Source: Fusarium oxysporum f. sp. lycopersici 4287 (Eukaryota > Ascomycota > Sordariomycetes > Hypocreales > Nectriaceae). From it: a DNA stretch of 64,000 nucleotides. Below the pieces are notes generated by a model. The model ran no database searches and was not told the origin of the DNA. It saw nothing but the letters and a program-made list of their open reading frames with translations. Location: positions 2,303,839 through 2,367,838 of the forward strand of contig NC_030989.1 in the NCBI RefSeq assembly GCF_000149955.1, in the 5' to 3' direction. The first letter of the stretch is position 1, and each line of letters begins with the position of its first letter. Below, piece by piece: positions 12,464 to 24,200 of the stretch. The translations under genes and the position numbers were made by a program.

Positions 12464-12708
12464 TTAAGGATCTAACGCACACGAGATGCATATTGCATTC
12501 GGCCATATCACCACTCGGCAGGTAACATCAGACAACAGACAGCGCGTGAATAACGCGTTGTATCACGCAGCCTGAAACGACAATATCGTGATGAAGAGTG
12601 TCATTCAAATCGAATTCAATGTCTATCCCGACGTAACGCCTGGTCCTGCCAATCATTATGGGGTGCAGGAAATTACAGCCAAAAAAAACGCCGGGCCCAA
12701 TAACCAAT

Positions 12709-14234
12709 CTAGGCCTCCTGAATGGTATCCGTATCATCGTCACTTAGCGTCTCAACTTCGTCAATTGCGCCTTCGCGGCCCTCGCTTGAGCCTCCGTGGA
12801 CTGCGTTTCGCTGCGCCACATGGATAATCGACTTGCCTTGAACGTGCTTCACGCTACGCTTCCAGTCCTGCCAGTCCTCCTCGCTTCGAATCAGAAAACC
12901 TATCAGCATACTAGGATCCATCTCGCGGACATGGATGCGGCGCAGTCGAGCAGTATGACACGATTCTATCTCTTCGCTGGTGTAATCCATCGGGTTCTCG
13001 TGGTAGGGGAGGGCGGGCCTTGTATGATGAGGATCAAGGTAGAATAGGAAGGAACCTTGCGAGCCGATGAAGTAATGGGATGAGGATGGACGGCCTCTGC
13101 GCATGGTCAGTACTATGAATGTACGAAGAGTAGCATGCAGTACTCACCCTGCGATACCAACGGACTGCGGCATCTGAAGAGCTGCAATCAAAGCTTCCCA
13201 ATAGACGGGAGTTATCTTATCTAATCCCAGCCGAGTTCCTACCAATACAAGCGTGGGGTGGAAGGCTTCGCCGGTTGGATTCGCAATTTTCATAAAGTCA
13301 TCTTCGTAGACATCAGGCCCATCGCCAGTGGAGTATACCCTGATTGAGGGCTCATGTGAGTTCGCCAATGCTCTTCACGTTATGTGTTAGTACGGATATC
13401 GTGTGTAACGGTGGTGAGAACCCGGACGTACTGGATACAGCGGGCTGTTGCTGATGGACCAAACCATTCACCTGGATACTTGCCACACGCGCTGGCACCA
13501 TGTCGGACAAAACTGTGGATTGAGTATGGAGCTCTTGGATCATCGGCGAAATCTTTGAGGATTCGACATTCTTCTTCTAGTGATTGTCCCTGACGCCAGT
13601 CTGTACGATGTTAGGCATGTGATATAGTCTAGTGTGGCGGGCGCTTTGACTTACCTCTCCCGAGGCGAACGAGTGCGATGGTGTTTGCAAGTAAACTTTG
13701 ACCAGACCGAATCATGCATCCCCATCCGCTGTCTGATGAGAATGGGCTCTGATCCCCTAGTTGGCTCTTGAGTCTCATGGACAGTGACAGTGAAGATGTG
13801 GCTTGGGGGTTCGTGGAACGAGGAATGGGATCGAACTCGGATCTGTAAGTCATCCATATCCTTGATTCAAAATCGGTTATGAAGCCAGATGGCCATCCAC
13901 CGTCATTCGACTGGTCGTCATATGCCAGTGATGATGAGAAACTGCTCGATATTGATTCTGGTGGGGTTTCTGGGGCATTTGTCGGTATGTTGGGCGATCG
14001 AGCTGTATCCTGATCTTCGGTGTCCGACTTTGGTGCTGGGGGCGGCGTCTGGGGATTGTGTTCATCGGACTTTGAGTTTTTCTTGTCGCTTAGCTTGTAG
14101 GAGCGTCCAAGACACCAGACTGGGTGATCGTGGGCAACATCGTTGGTAGGTTCTGGATCCCAGAACATCTGCACGATCCGTCGATAACGTCCTAGGTCGA
14201 CATTGGCCATGGCGTTCTCCATGTTGATAGACAT
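12709..14234 (-). CDS. ATG4: Atg4 cysteine protease (autophagy, processes Atg8)
   Basis: Peptidase family C54. Exons on the minus strand are 14234-13655, 13600-13432, 13372-13148 and 13096-12709, 453 residues. The third exon uses an AAG acceptor, required to keep CIQALANSHEPSIRVYSTGDG in frame. The catalytic cysteine lies in DSGWGCMIRSGQ (about residue 173), and the Asp and His in YLDPHHTRPA (about 346 and 348). The conserved GLDKITPVYWEAL and PQSVGIAGG segments are present. The enzyme trims the Atg8 C-terminus before lipidation and delipidates Atg8 from membranes. A serine/proline-rich insert before the catalytic core is usual in filamentous fungi. The start could be any of the ATGs at 14234, 14222 or 14213; the frame also runs upstream to 14330, but that part is low-complexity and probably untranslated. 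Confidence 0.93.
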
Positions 14235-15422
14235 GGATCTCAAGCTTTCATCTGTTTGCTCGTTCGTTGTAGAACTGGAGGAACTTAGGAACGAGACACA
14301 ATAAAAAATGTAAGAGAAGTGCCTCGACAAGGAGGCAACATGAGGCTTCTGGTGGGATAGAAGGCAGCAGATGGGAAACGGGCAGATGGGGTCCTGGCTA
14401 TGGGTGAGCTTTGGCCTTAGCCTGGCAGTGGGGAGTCAGCTGGGGCCGGCGGGCGGCGGGGGAGAGACAACCCAGTAGCTTGTGACTCGCACCCGGAGGC
14501 CAGCCCGTGAGAAGCGCCTGAGGTGGACTTCGGTTCCAGTGGAGCCAATATTGGCTGTAGGTACTCGGTACCAACGCACGCGATATGGGATCTGATGCAC
14601 AGACCACCCGTGGCACGTCTCGACGTCAGACTCGATATCTGTTGAATTGCTTGAGTTGAGTTCACATAGCCTGTAGTTGATGGAAATGCTGGAATTTTTT
14701 TGTGCTTCTGTACTTATGTAATCTGTTTACACGTATACATCCGCGTTTTCCTACATCCTCATCTCTTCTTATCATAGTGGGGTTCTGCATGTGTTTTGCG
14801 GGAAAGTCAACTTATCATAATATGATTGATCTTCTGGGTTCACTGGAATATTGGGTAAAACACGATGATGTCAGTTTACAACGTATAGGCATTTTAATAT
14901 GCAAAAGATACAACCCATAGACACTTAATACATAAGAGAAAATATGCTCATATATTTAACAGTTTATTTTACATGTACTTTCTGTTGAAAATTGCAGATG
15001 TCCAGTTCTTGATATTGCTTCATGTTCCCACCCTACACCCAAAAATGGGTGACTGTGAATTCATCGGTACGTACCGCGACTGCCTGGCCGCACCCTGCCC
15101 GTAAGCTTTCCCGCAAACGCTCAAGCGGATCCGCCAAACAATACCGCCTCCCGCCTGTATCCTGCATCACGGCTTCTTTCAATGACACTTATCTATAGGA
15201 CACGGAGCTCCACTATATTTTCCGAGCCAATCGATAGATCAGCGGCAACGCAAAGTCCACCGCGGGGTGACTCGTTTTCTTTGCCATCGACAAAGATCTG
15301 TAACATCTTTCTCTCACCCAAAAACCAGCATTATTTTTTATGGTGCCCAACTACTATAAAACTCAATCGGATCGCCACATTGGGCTCTCACAATGAAGGG
15401 CACCTCTCCCCTGATCTTTGCT
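14235..15422. other. Intergenic region between divergent ATG4 and SQS1-like genes
   Basis: About 1.2 kb with no supportable gene. AT content rises sharply from 14690 to 15010, and a GC-richer block (15060-15180) precedes the SQS1-like leader. This is presumably a bidirectional promoter region. Confidence 0.5.
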
Positions 15423-17474
15423 ATGGCCAAAAACAAGAGAGGAGCTCCCGCTTTTCGTGGCGCAAAGAACGCCACGGGAGGACGAGGAGACAGGGGAGCT
15501 TTTCGTGGAGGTGGGAGCTATTCATCAACGCCACCCCGAGTCAATTTTGTCAGAGAAGAAACTGGTACGGATCACCCTGAGGGCAATGCGCACATGCTGA
15601 AGTGCCTGGACGCTGACCTGATATATTACAGCTGGATTCACACTTGCTGACGAAGCTCGCCAGACGTCGCAACATGACCATTCTACATGGGGCAATTTCC
15701 AGCCTACGGCTGCGACCAGTCACTTTCGTCAGCGCTGGACCTAGCGAACCTCTGAAGCTTTTGGATGCGATTGTTGACCCAGCCGACGAGGAACTAGAAG
15801 CAATGACCGAAGAGGAAGAAGTGCACGAAAAGGAAGAGGAGGTCAAAGATGACCAGTTCGATGAACAGAGCTTTGAGGAATCGACCGACAAAGTTGACTT
15901 CATAGGCCCCGATGACCTCGAGGAAGCTATACAAGCCGAGACTATACCTGAAGAAAGCACACCACAGGAAGTACCATTCTTCTTTGATCTCACAGGAGAC
16001 CAGTTGCAAAAAAAGAAGGATCTACCCCCAGTGGAGATACCGGATAGACCATCATCGAGGAGCAGCACCTCGAGCGAGGAAGTGCTTCTCTTTAAGGGTC
16101 GAGGTGCGCAGAGAAACGTACAACCTGTGCCTGATATCGACATGGTGCAGATGCAGACTGAAATCCGTGTCGTCGAGCAGGCCATCATCGCTGAGCCGGC
16201 CCATTCAGCACAATCACCAGCTCCCGAACTGCAAACGGAACCAATCCGTAGCAAAAACCTATCCAAGAAGGAGAAAAAACAGAAGAAGCGCGAGAAACGC
16301 AACGCGAAAACCAAATTTGATGACGAGGAGGATGCCATTCTCGCCGATTACATCGCCAACCTCAAGGAAAACACTGAAGTTGATGATTACTTCAAGGAAC
16401 TGCTCGAAGGTGGAAGACACTCGGACGATAGTGGCGTATCCGAGTCAGCCAACGCTGCAGGAGATGACACGGATGCTGATACAGACGATGCTGAAGCGAC
16501 CAACGGAGATGAGGTCCCTAGCGAGATCGATGATGAGACACTCGCAAGACTGATCGCCGGCCAGCAACTTGGTCAAGATCTGGGTATGGAGGATGTACAT
16601 TTCGGAGACTCTTCGAGCGACTCCGACTCAGACGATGACTACACTGGGAAGAGGACGAAACAGCGCCAGGAATTTGACGATGATTTTGAATTGATGGATT
16701 GGGATCGCCCCAGCCTGCGTCGGCGCGAAGGCAAGGCGCTCGAGCTCAGATCAGCTTCAATCTGTCCGATTCCGAACTGGAAGCATCTCTCCAAGCCAGC
16801 TGGAAGAGCGATCGTCTCAAGAAATCCGAGCGAAAGAAACAGCGAGAGGAAATGCGTGCCCTTGGCATGCTAGGCAAAAAAGACCCTGACGATCTGCGGG
16901 TCAAATATCCAGATGGAATGAACATGGACCAAGTCGCAGATGAGCTACAAACATTCCTGATGGGTTCTGACGAACAGTGAGTTATCATTAAGTTACTTAT
17001 GACTTTTAACTGACTAGTTACAGACTTAATTTCCCCCCAATGGATAACAATGCGCGCAAGATGATCCACGAGCTGGCGAGCAAATTCAAGCTCAAGTCCA
17101 AGTCGATAGGAAAAGGCGACCAACGAAGACCGACACTTCATCGAACGAAGCGTACGCCTCCTTACGTCCCAGCAACCTTCGATCAAGCTCTCAAGCGCGT
17201 CAATCGCAAGTATCTTCCTCGCTCGGACAAGAAGGGCAAGAAAGGGAATCGCTTGCCGCCTGCTCGTGGTGGCACTTCCGTCGCGGCCGCTACATATCAA
17301 GACGGTGAGGTGGTTGGTGCTTCAGCGCCAGAATTGGGCATTGAGAATCGTGGAAGAGCGATGCTGGAGAAGATGGGCTGGAGCATGGGAACCGCGCTCG
17401 GAGCCTCGAACAACAAAGGCATCATGCAACCTGTTACTCATACAATGAAGCGCTCAAAAGCTGGACTGGGATAG
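15423..17474 (+). CDS. SQS1: SQS1-type R3H/G-patch protein (spliceosome and ribosome biogenesis helicase activator); two apparent frameshifts
   Basis: The C-terminus has a PMDNNARKMIHELASKF segment typical of an R3H nucleic-acid-binding domain and ends in a G-patch (GRAMLEKMGWSMGTALG). That order, with an RGG-rich N-terminus (MAKNKRGAPAFRGAKN) and long acidic middle, is the Sqs1/Pfa1 family, which stimulates the DEAH helicase Prp43. Exons: 15423-15564, about 15632-16976 and 17024-17474. Exon 2 changes frame twice. Near 15689-15710 one base seems extra (the GGGG at 15689-15692 is the best candidate); uncorrected, the first frame stops at 15742. At about 16735 one G seems missing; restoring it joins RPSLRRREGK to ARAQISFNLSDSELE. 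Both lie at homopolymers, so sequence error is favoured. The start at 15423 is chosen over the in-frame ATG at 15393, which would add ten uncharged residues. Confidence 0.78.
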
Positions 17475-17827
17475 AAGTTGGTCAAATGTTCATCATAGCA
17501 CTTTAAGGAGTTGGAGGAATGCAATACACTGTAGAGATTAGAAACCAGTGGCATCAGGCACACATGTAACAGTAAAAGGATGGGACACAAAGCTTATGTG
17601 CACGAATTCATTTGATCGAGACCCTATTCTCGATGTTTATTGTACAACCGCGAACCCCGTTGCCCGTGTGTGAAGACATTGCCCCCAGGAAATAAAACAA
17701 AACCATCCGTAACGCATTATGAGGCCCCTAAAACAGGGCTGGATCCCCGTGAAACCTCAGACTCATGACACCCTGATGCCACGCGTGAAAAACCAAATGC
17801 CCAAAACAAATCAAGCCATCAAAGCAC
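17475..17827. other. Convergent intergenic region between SQS1-like gene and H2B
   Basis: About 350 bp holding the two 3' untranslated regions. No other feature seen. Confidence 0.5.
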
Positions 17828-18042
<215 letters not shown>

Positions 18043-19024
18043 NNNNNNNNNNNNNNNNNNNNNNNNNNNNNNNNNNNNNNNNNNNNNNNNNNNNNNNNNN
18101 NNNNNNNNNNNNNNNNNNNNNNNNNNNNNNNNNNNNNNNNNNNNNNNNNNNNNNNNNNNNNNNNNNNNNNNNNNNNNNNNNNNNNNNNNNNNNNNNNNNN
18201 NNNNNNNNNNNNNNNNNNNNNNNNNNNNNNNNNNNNNNNNNNNNNNNNNNNNNNNNNNNNNNNNNNNNNNNNNNNNNNNNNNNNNNNNNNNNNNNNNNNN
18301 NNNNNNNNNNNNNNNNNNNNNNNNNNNNNNNNNNNNNNNNNNNNNNNNNNNNNNNNNNNNNNNNNNNNNNNNNNNNNNNNNNNNNNNNNNNNNNNNNNNN
18401 NNNNNNNNNNNNNNNNNNNNNNNNNNNNNNNNNNNNNNNNNNNNNNNNNNNNNNNNNNNNNNNNNNNNNNNNNNNNNNNNNNNNNNNNNNNNNNNNNNNN
18501 NNNNNNNNNNNNNNNNNNNNNNNNNNNNNNNNNNNNNNNNNNNNNNNNNNNNNNNNNNNNNNNNNNNNNNNNNNNNNNNNNNNNNNNNNNNNNNNNNNNN
18601 NNNNNNNNNNNNNNNNNNNNNNNNNNNNNNNNNNNNNNNNNNNNNNNNNNNNNNNNNNNNNNNNNNNNNNNNNNNNNNNNNNNNNNNNNNNNNNNNNNNN
18701 NNNNNNNNNNNNNNNNNNNNNNNNNNNNNNNNNNNNNNNNNNNNNNNNNNNNNNNNNNNNNNNNNNNNNNNNNNNNNNNNNNNNNNNNNNNNNNNNNNNN
18801 NNNNNNNNNNNNNNNNNNNNNNNNNNNNNNNNNNNNNNNNNNNNNNNNNNNNNNNNNNNNNNNNNNNNNNNNNNNNNNNNNNNNNNNNNNNNNNNNNNNN
18901 NNNNNNNNNNNNNNNNNNNNNNNNNNNNNNNNNNNNNNNNNNNNNNNNNNNNNNNNNNNNNNNNNNNNNNNNNNNNNNNNNNNNNNNNNNNNNNNNNNNN
19001 NNNNNNNNNNNNNNNNNNNNNNNN
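18043..19024. other. Assembly gap (982 N) covering the 5' part of H2B
   Basis: Run of N that removes the N-terminal exons and promoter side of the H2B gene. Confidence 0.95.
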
Positions 19025-20619
19025 TCGTCTCAGCCCGGGTCATTATTCTCTTGCTCTTTGAATTCTTTCCTTTTACATATCACTTCTACTCATAGTATAG
19101 ATACTTTTATCCAAAACATGTTGCTTGAATCCATCATGTCCATCTCGTGGACCTGTTTAAAATGTCGTGATGACTCCAGATATGACCGATTTTTGACGTG
19201 ACAGTCCTGGAGGACCGTAGTAAGCGTGAAATCTACGTAAATCGAATCGTATACAGTCCAGATTCGGGTCCTTTGCGCCCAGATCGGTTCGAGCATCCCT
19301 GCCTACGCGTCCGTCTTTCTCATCAACGCGTCCGTTCCGTCATGAAGGAAGGCTCCGGACTGTGGCCCGTCACGGCCGCAACGCATCGCCATTCGGTGTC
19401 CGTCGTCGTGAATCCTGAGGATGCCGTCCCGGCTTCTCTCCACATCTGCATCCATTTGAGTCCCGAGACGGAGATCTATAGGGCTATTGGCTCCGTCGTG
19501 ACGGGTTCCTGACGGATCTCGAAGAGATCTGATAACGAAAAGCCGGGGATTTTGATTTGTGGACCGTTCACACATGCAATATACGTCACAGTACCTGAAT
19601 CCGGGGTTCATGGAGTCAAATTGAGGCTTAAATCTATCTCCAAGTACTAAAAAAAAAGAAAATTTTGAAGTTGTATACACCTTTCAAAGGTGTATATGGG
19701 TCAAATCAAAGTGAAAAAAAAAAAAAGAAGAAAAAAAAAAAAGACACAAAATATGCCTTGGTATGACCAAGATGGATCAAACCTCACAAAACCATAATAA
19801 TATCAGACCAAAATGGGTCAAAGTAAAAGGTCAAAGATCAGACCAAGTTGGAACAACAACTTCAAAGAGACCAGGTGGAGGAATCAAGTCCAAAAAAAAA
19901 ATCACGCAAACGAGAGCGCGACCGAGCAACAACAGAGCAACCGGACCAGACCAGTTTCAAACGAGATGAGCTGGACCTGGCAAAAGTTGACAAACGTGGG
20001 AGGCCAAAGGTATCGGAAAACTGCAGTGACTCTGACTGATTGTGAGTGTCCAACATGTCCTCCAATCATCAAATCGCTCCACGCACAGCAAAAAATGAGG
20101 ACAGGAGGAAAAATGAAAATGGAGGACGAAAAATCTTGTGGTGCGGGCAAGGTGAGAGGAGAAAGCAGAATAACGCGCAAGTGATCTTGGTTGGAGAGAT
20201 CAGACTTGACATGGGCGCGCGGGGGCCAGGGCATAACATAGAAAATCGGTTTTATTATTTCGCCGGAGGCCATTTTAGTGGACCATCGACCACTGACCAG
20301 TAATAGGTGTTGCAGGCGCGCCAGGGGTGCCCGATTTTATTTTTTAATGCGTCGAGGAGCTTGGTTTCCCAATTTCGCCAAATGCGGCTAGCCCCAAATC
20401 GCGTTGCCAGCTGCAAGTGAGTGATCTGGGATCAGAGCTCCCGACGCGCGAAAAGTACTTAACCTCTACGTCCCCCGCCAACGTTATCTCTTCCACTTCT
20501 CATCAACCAATTGTCATCACAACCACTCTCTTCGCCTCTTCCATCCATCTCAACAAAGTCTTTCAGACTCCTCAATCACTTCATTTTAATCTACCACCCC
20601 AAACCACCCAACCTTCAAA
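19025..20619. other. H2B/H2A divergent promoter region
   Basis: No gene seen in 1.6 kb. From 19650 to 20170 the plus strand is unusually purine-rich, with A-tracts (A13 and A12 runs around 19713-19742). A perfect inverted repeat lies at 19674-19696. The last 150 bp are pyrimidine-rich with CAACC/CATCA words, typical of a strong leader before the H2A ATG. Confidence 0.55.
19674..19696. repeat. Perfect inverted repeat (11-bp arms, 1-nt centre)
   Basis: The arms TATACACCTTT and AAAGGTGTATA are exact reverse complements around a single C. It lies between the divergent H2B and H2A genes, next to A-tracts. It could be a dyad-symmetric protein-binding site or simply a hairpin; nothing in the sequence decides which. 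Confidence 0.85.
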
Positions 20620-21160
20620 ATGACTGGCGGCGGAAAGTCTGGCGGCAAGGCCTCTGGTTCCAAGAACGCGCAATCGTAAGTCTTACCTCTTCGCCTACTT
20701 TGACGCGCCTTTTCGATCGCATCTTTTGCTTTGATCTCAAGCTAACACTCTTCTCCAGGCGATCTTCCAAGGCTGGTCTCGCGTTCCCTGTTGGTCGTGT
20801 CCACCGTCTTCTCCGAAAGGGCAACTACGCTCAGCGTGTCGGTGCCGGTGCTCCCGTCTACCTCGCTGCCGTTCTCGAGTACCTCGCTGCCGAAATCCTC
20901 GAGTTGGCTGGTAACGCTGCCCGTGATAACAAGAAGACCCGTATCATTCCCCGTCACCTTCAGCTCGCCATCCGAAACGATGAGGAGTTGAACAAGCTTC
21001 TGGGTCACGTCACCATCGCCCAGGGTGGTGTCCTTCCCAACATCCACCAGAGTATGTTCTCCGCTTTGCTTCATCACTCTACACCATCACTAACATCCCT
21101 CCAGACCTTCTGCCTAAGAAGACGGGTAAGACTGGCAAGAACGCTAGCCAGGAGCTGTAA
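20620..21160 (+). CDS. HTA1: Histone H2A
   Basis: Exons 20620-20675, 20759-21051 and 21105-21160 give 134 residues, the normal H2A length. The protein begins [18 protein letters not shown], carries the core [21 protein letters not shown] and the acidic-patch region [12 protein letters not shown], and ends NASQEL. The terminal SQE(L) is the fungal equivalent of the H2A.X phosphorylation site for ATM/ATR-type kinases, so this is the canonical fungal H2A rather than H2A.Z. Introns fall after Ser in the N-tail and just before the C-terminal tail, with GTAAGT and GTATGT donors. It is divergently paired with H2B. Confidence 0.97.
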
Positions 21161-21736
21161 ATGGTTCATTTGGTTCTTGTTTTTTCCATGCGATGGCTGG
21201 TTGTTTGGGTTGTCATGACAAAGGGGTCACGGTTTAAGGGTTCATACGGTTGTTTTTCATCAGTTTATTCGCGCGTTAGGGTTGTACAATAATCCCCCAC
21301 GGCTATGGTCATGAAATAAGAATACTTCAAAGATCTACATCATCGCCTCTTGGTCCTGCTGTGAATGTTTTCGCCACTTGATATCATCTTATCTTGCGTG
21401 ACTATGTCTTGCTCTCGGTGCCCTGAACTTGGCAAGCCGGCTGTTTGCAACTGCCATTTCCTTGTGATCCGCATTCAACTATTGCTTCCAAATAACCATT
21501 TGCTTGCGGTGATTAGCTATCCAACATGCACCATCGATAAGATTCCTGGCGCTCGTACGAATAGAGTGTCGGTAATGCTGATTCTTGTGGTTGAACCTCA
21601 ACCTCGTTCGCACTGATGTGGTACTTGAATGACCAAATTCATTTGATTCATGCTACAGTCCTCTCCGCGAGCCCATCTGTATCCTCTTCTATGTACATAT
21701 ATCCTCTCGTACAGCCCAAATAATCCAGTCGAGTTT
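21161..21736. other. Convergent intergenic region between H2A and NDUFB9
   Basis: About 575 bp containing the H2A 3' UTR and the end of the minus-strand NDUFB9 transcript. No additional gene supported. Confidence 0.5.
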
Positions 21737-22304
21737 TTAGTGTCGGTTGACAGGGTGTGGGGGAGCTGGTCACATATCAGTTTCCGGATTATCCATGGCA
21801 GGGTGCCACCGGGTAGGTACTCACGGTCGAGAACAGGCGACGGGAGGTTTCGCTCGTACTTGGAACCTGCGGCGGTATCATTAGCATTCTGCACATGACG
21901 ACTCTTCCCGTATGCTGGCGAGACATACCTCCGGGGGCTGTCGGGGGAGTATAAGGGTCAGGGTGCTTCCAGCTCTCTAGCAGCTTCTCGGTCTCGGTCA
22001 ATAGAGCCTGTGCATCGGAATCAGCGCCGAGATCATCTTCCAGTCGCCAATTGGTGACAAACCCTTTGATGCCGGGGATCGGTGACATTGCGGTTGGCCT
22101 CGAATAGTGAGCGAATATACATAGCCTGGCCACGCCACAGGTGTCGATGGACGGCCCAATCTAGCGCCAGCTTCAATGAGCGGCGGTAGAGGGATCTGGA
22201 TATGATGACAGTCAGCGCATGGAGCTCGATGAATCGGCAATCGCTGGGCCGGCGGTTCGGGAGGAGGTAAAGGTTACTGACAAGGCAGCTCGTCGCGTCG
22301 ACAT
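21737..22304 (-). CDS. NDUFB9: Complex I LYR subunit NDUFB9 (B22)
   Basis: Five short exons on the minus strand (22304-22282, 22195-22063, 22007-21929, 21866-21825, 21765-21737) give 101 residues, and every junction keeps frame. The product begins MSTRRAALSLYRRSLKLALDW, with the LYR tripeptide that binds acyl carrier protein. It continues HRHLWRGQAMYIRSLFEANR and KLLESWKHPDPYTPPTAPGG, and ends SKYERNLPSPVLDPPPHPVNRH. These are hallmarks of the fungal homologue of mammalian NDUFB9, an accessory subunit of the membrane arm of mitochondrial NADH dehydrogenase. The first intron has a non-standard GTCAGT donor, chosen because it alone restores the LYR frame. Because the exons are tiny, open-frame scanning alone misses this gene. 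Confidence 0.88.
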
Positions 22305-24200
22305 GGTTTGTGAGGTAGTGAGAGTACGCGTGACCGGGCCCAGTCGAGAGAGGCTCCTCGCTATCGGGCAATTGGTCGGTTTTCGCGGGGATATCTGCCG
22401 TCTGGCGTTCGCTCGAGGGTTTCGTTGTTATGCTGGCCGTCTCGGTCGAGGTTGGGATACCACGAAGAATGTCGACAATGACGGCAAAGATTTGGTGCCT
22501 TGTTGCCTCATTCCGATGAATAGCCGATCGGCTTCAACTACCCTGTACCTCGAAACAATATCGATTCAATGCATTACTCGTTCGACAGAGGCTTCTTGAA
22601 CAAGCTGAACGGTCTTATGGGCTTCTATGTGTTAAATATAATGATAAAATCAATTAGAAGCTAGATCGAACGAAGCTGGCGGCTCGATCTTGATATTTTG
22701 ATAATGGTTGCTGATTTAACATGCATATGACAAGACAGTACTAGCAACTAACAAGTGGATTTGAAGAGAATGTCAAGCTCAGCTACCATGTCGGTGGCAA
22801 TGAAAACGCTGCCTCAAAAGAATGAAAGCGAGTGAGAATTAGTTTTCCTTGAGTAAGTACAAAATTCATTGTTGCTGGTATCAGTATGAGCTATTCAAAT
22901 GGTGCCAGAGACAGCCTGGTACAACAGCAATTGAAGTGCACGGACCAATATCCGAATTAGTTTTATGCGATATCCCATTGGTTGATCTTAAGCTGCCAGA
23001 ACGAGGTAGCTTCGAGCTGAAACTGGGGAGAAGCCGCGCCACATATCGCATGTTGAGCCACACTCGCAGTACCTTGGCTCCGAAATATGACTTATACACT
23101 CCGGCAATAGTGCACTGACTGAGTGCATCGTAGTAAGAACTCTGGTACTGTCATTGAGCACTCGAACTTGAGGCCTCACTAGCCTCAGTTGCTGTGATAT
23201 ATCTGATGGAAGAGTAGTTAAGCTGGGTCCTTGTGTCTATTTGGCATTACATGAAGGCATGAGACATGATCGACATGCTGAAATCTCGAATCCAGCAGCT
23301 ACGGACTGCAGTAGGAGCAACGACAAGTACTCGGCGAATCCGGTCATTTGAGCTGATATGAGATGTTTATGATCAGCCTACTGGAGTCTCACTGGTAGCG
23401 CACTGAACGAGATGTATGCTGAGCTGGCTGATACAAAGTGGATGTTTGTAAAGCAAGAAAGGGGCACCCAAGCTGAAACCCTTTAATTTTCAGCTCACTA
23501 GAGTTTATACTAAACATGATGGACATTCCTAGAGTGAGGCGGAATATTACTCACACTGCACCACGGAGCAATGTCACCTAAACGTGGTTTATAACGGGGA
23601 TACCCAATCCACCAGCATGCTAACAACTACTTCACCATTATACCGAAACAATTAATTAGTAAATCTAAAAGCCAGAAAAGATACAGTGACATGTAGTGAC
23701 ATGGGGCTATATACGATTAGCTGTGGCCTAATTGAGGGTGAAGATGCAGCTGTTCCCAGGGCGACGGTGAAAACTGCGAAGCATGGAAGGCCTCTGGATG
23801 TGAGAACAAAAGAAGAGCTTCACCGATATTATACCAAGGGGCCTCAATCATACTGATAGGTTGTCCACCTGAAACTGCGAGCTGCCTGAATGTCTTTGTG
23901 TCCTAGGTCCGGCTAATGGCTAAGTATGAACACCGAAGGGTAAACTTCTGAAGTTGAGATCAGTACAGTCATGCTTTCTCGAGGCCTTACACACCCCAGT
24001 GCCCAGTTTGAATTGACGGCCGTGCTGAACTCCTGAGAAAGGCTTCATGATATATAAAAAGTAGTACATACGTTCATACCGCGGATGAAGGACGAAGATG
24101 AACTTGTGAAAGCATTGCTATAGAGAGTGATACGATTCGTGAGGAGTTGCATAAAAGAATAGCTCTCAGAGTACAGGGTCTCAGGGATACTCACGTCACC
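22305..24200. other. Gene-poor region
   Basis: About 1.9 kb upstream of NDUFB9 with no supportable gene. The longest frame (22849-23118, plus) lacks an ATG start, shows no third-position bias that I can see, and matches no family I know. No terminal repeats or transposase motifs seen. Confidence 0.45.

Noticed and set aside
15550..16338. Minus-strand 262-codon Ser/Cys-rich frame
   Set aside because: Antisense of the acidic Glu/Asp-rich part of the SQS1-like protein, which gives Ser/Phe/Leu-rich reverse frames.
22849..23118. 89-codon plus-strand frame in the gene-poor region
   Set aside because: It begins without an ATG, matches no family and shows no coding bias that I can see.
23380..23420. 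tRNA D-loop-like words (TGGTAGCGCACTGA)
   Set aside because: No matching acceptor stem, anticodon arm or TpsiC arm nearby.
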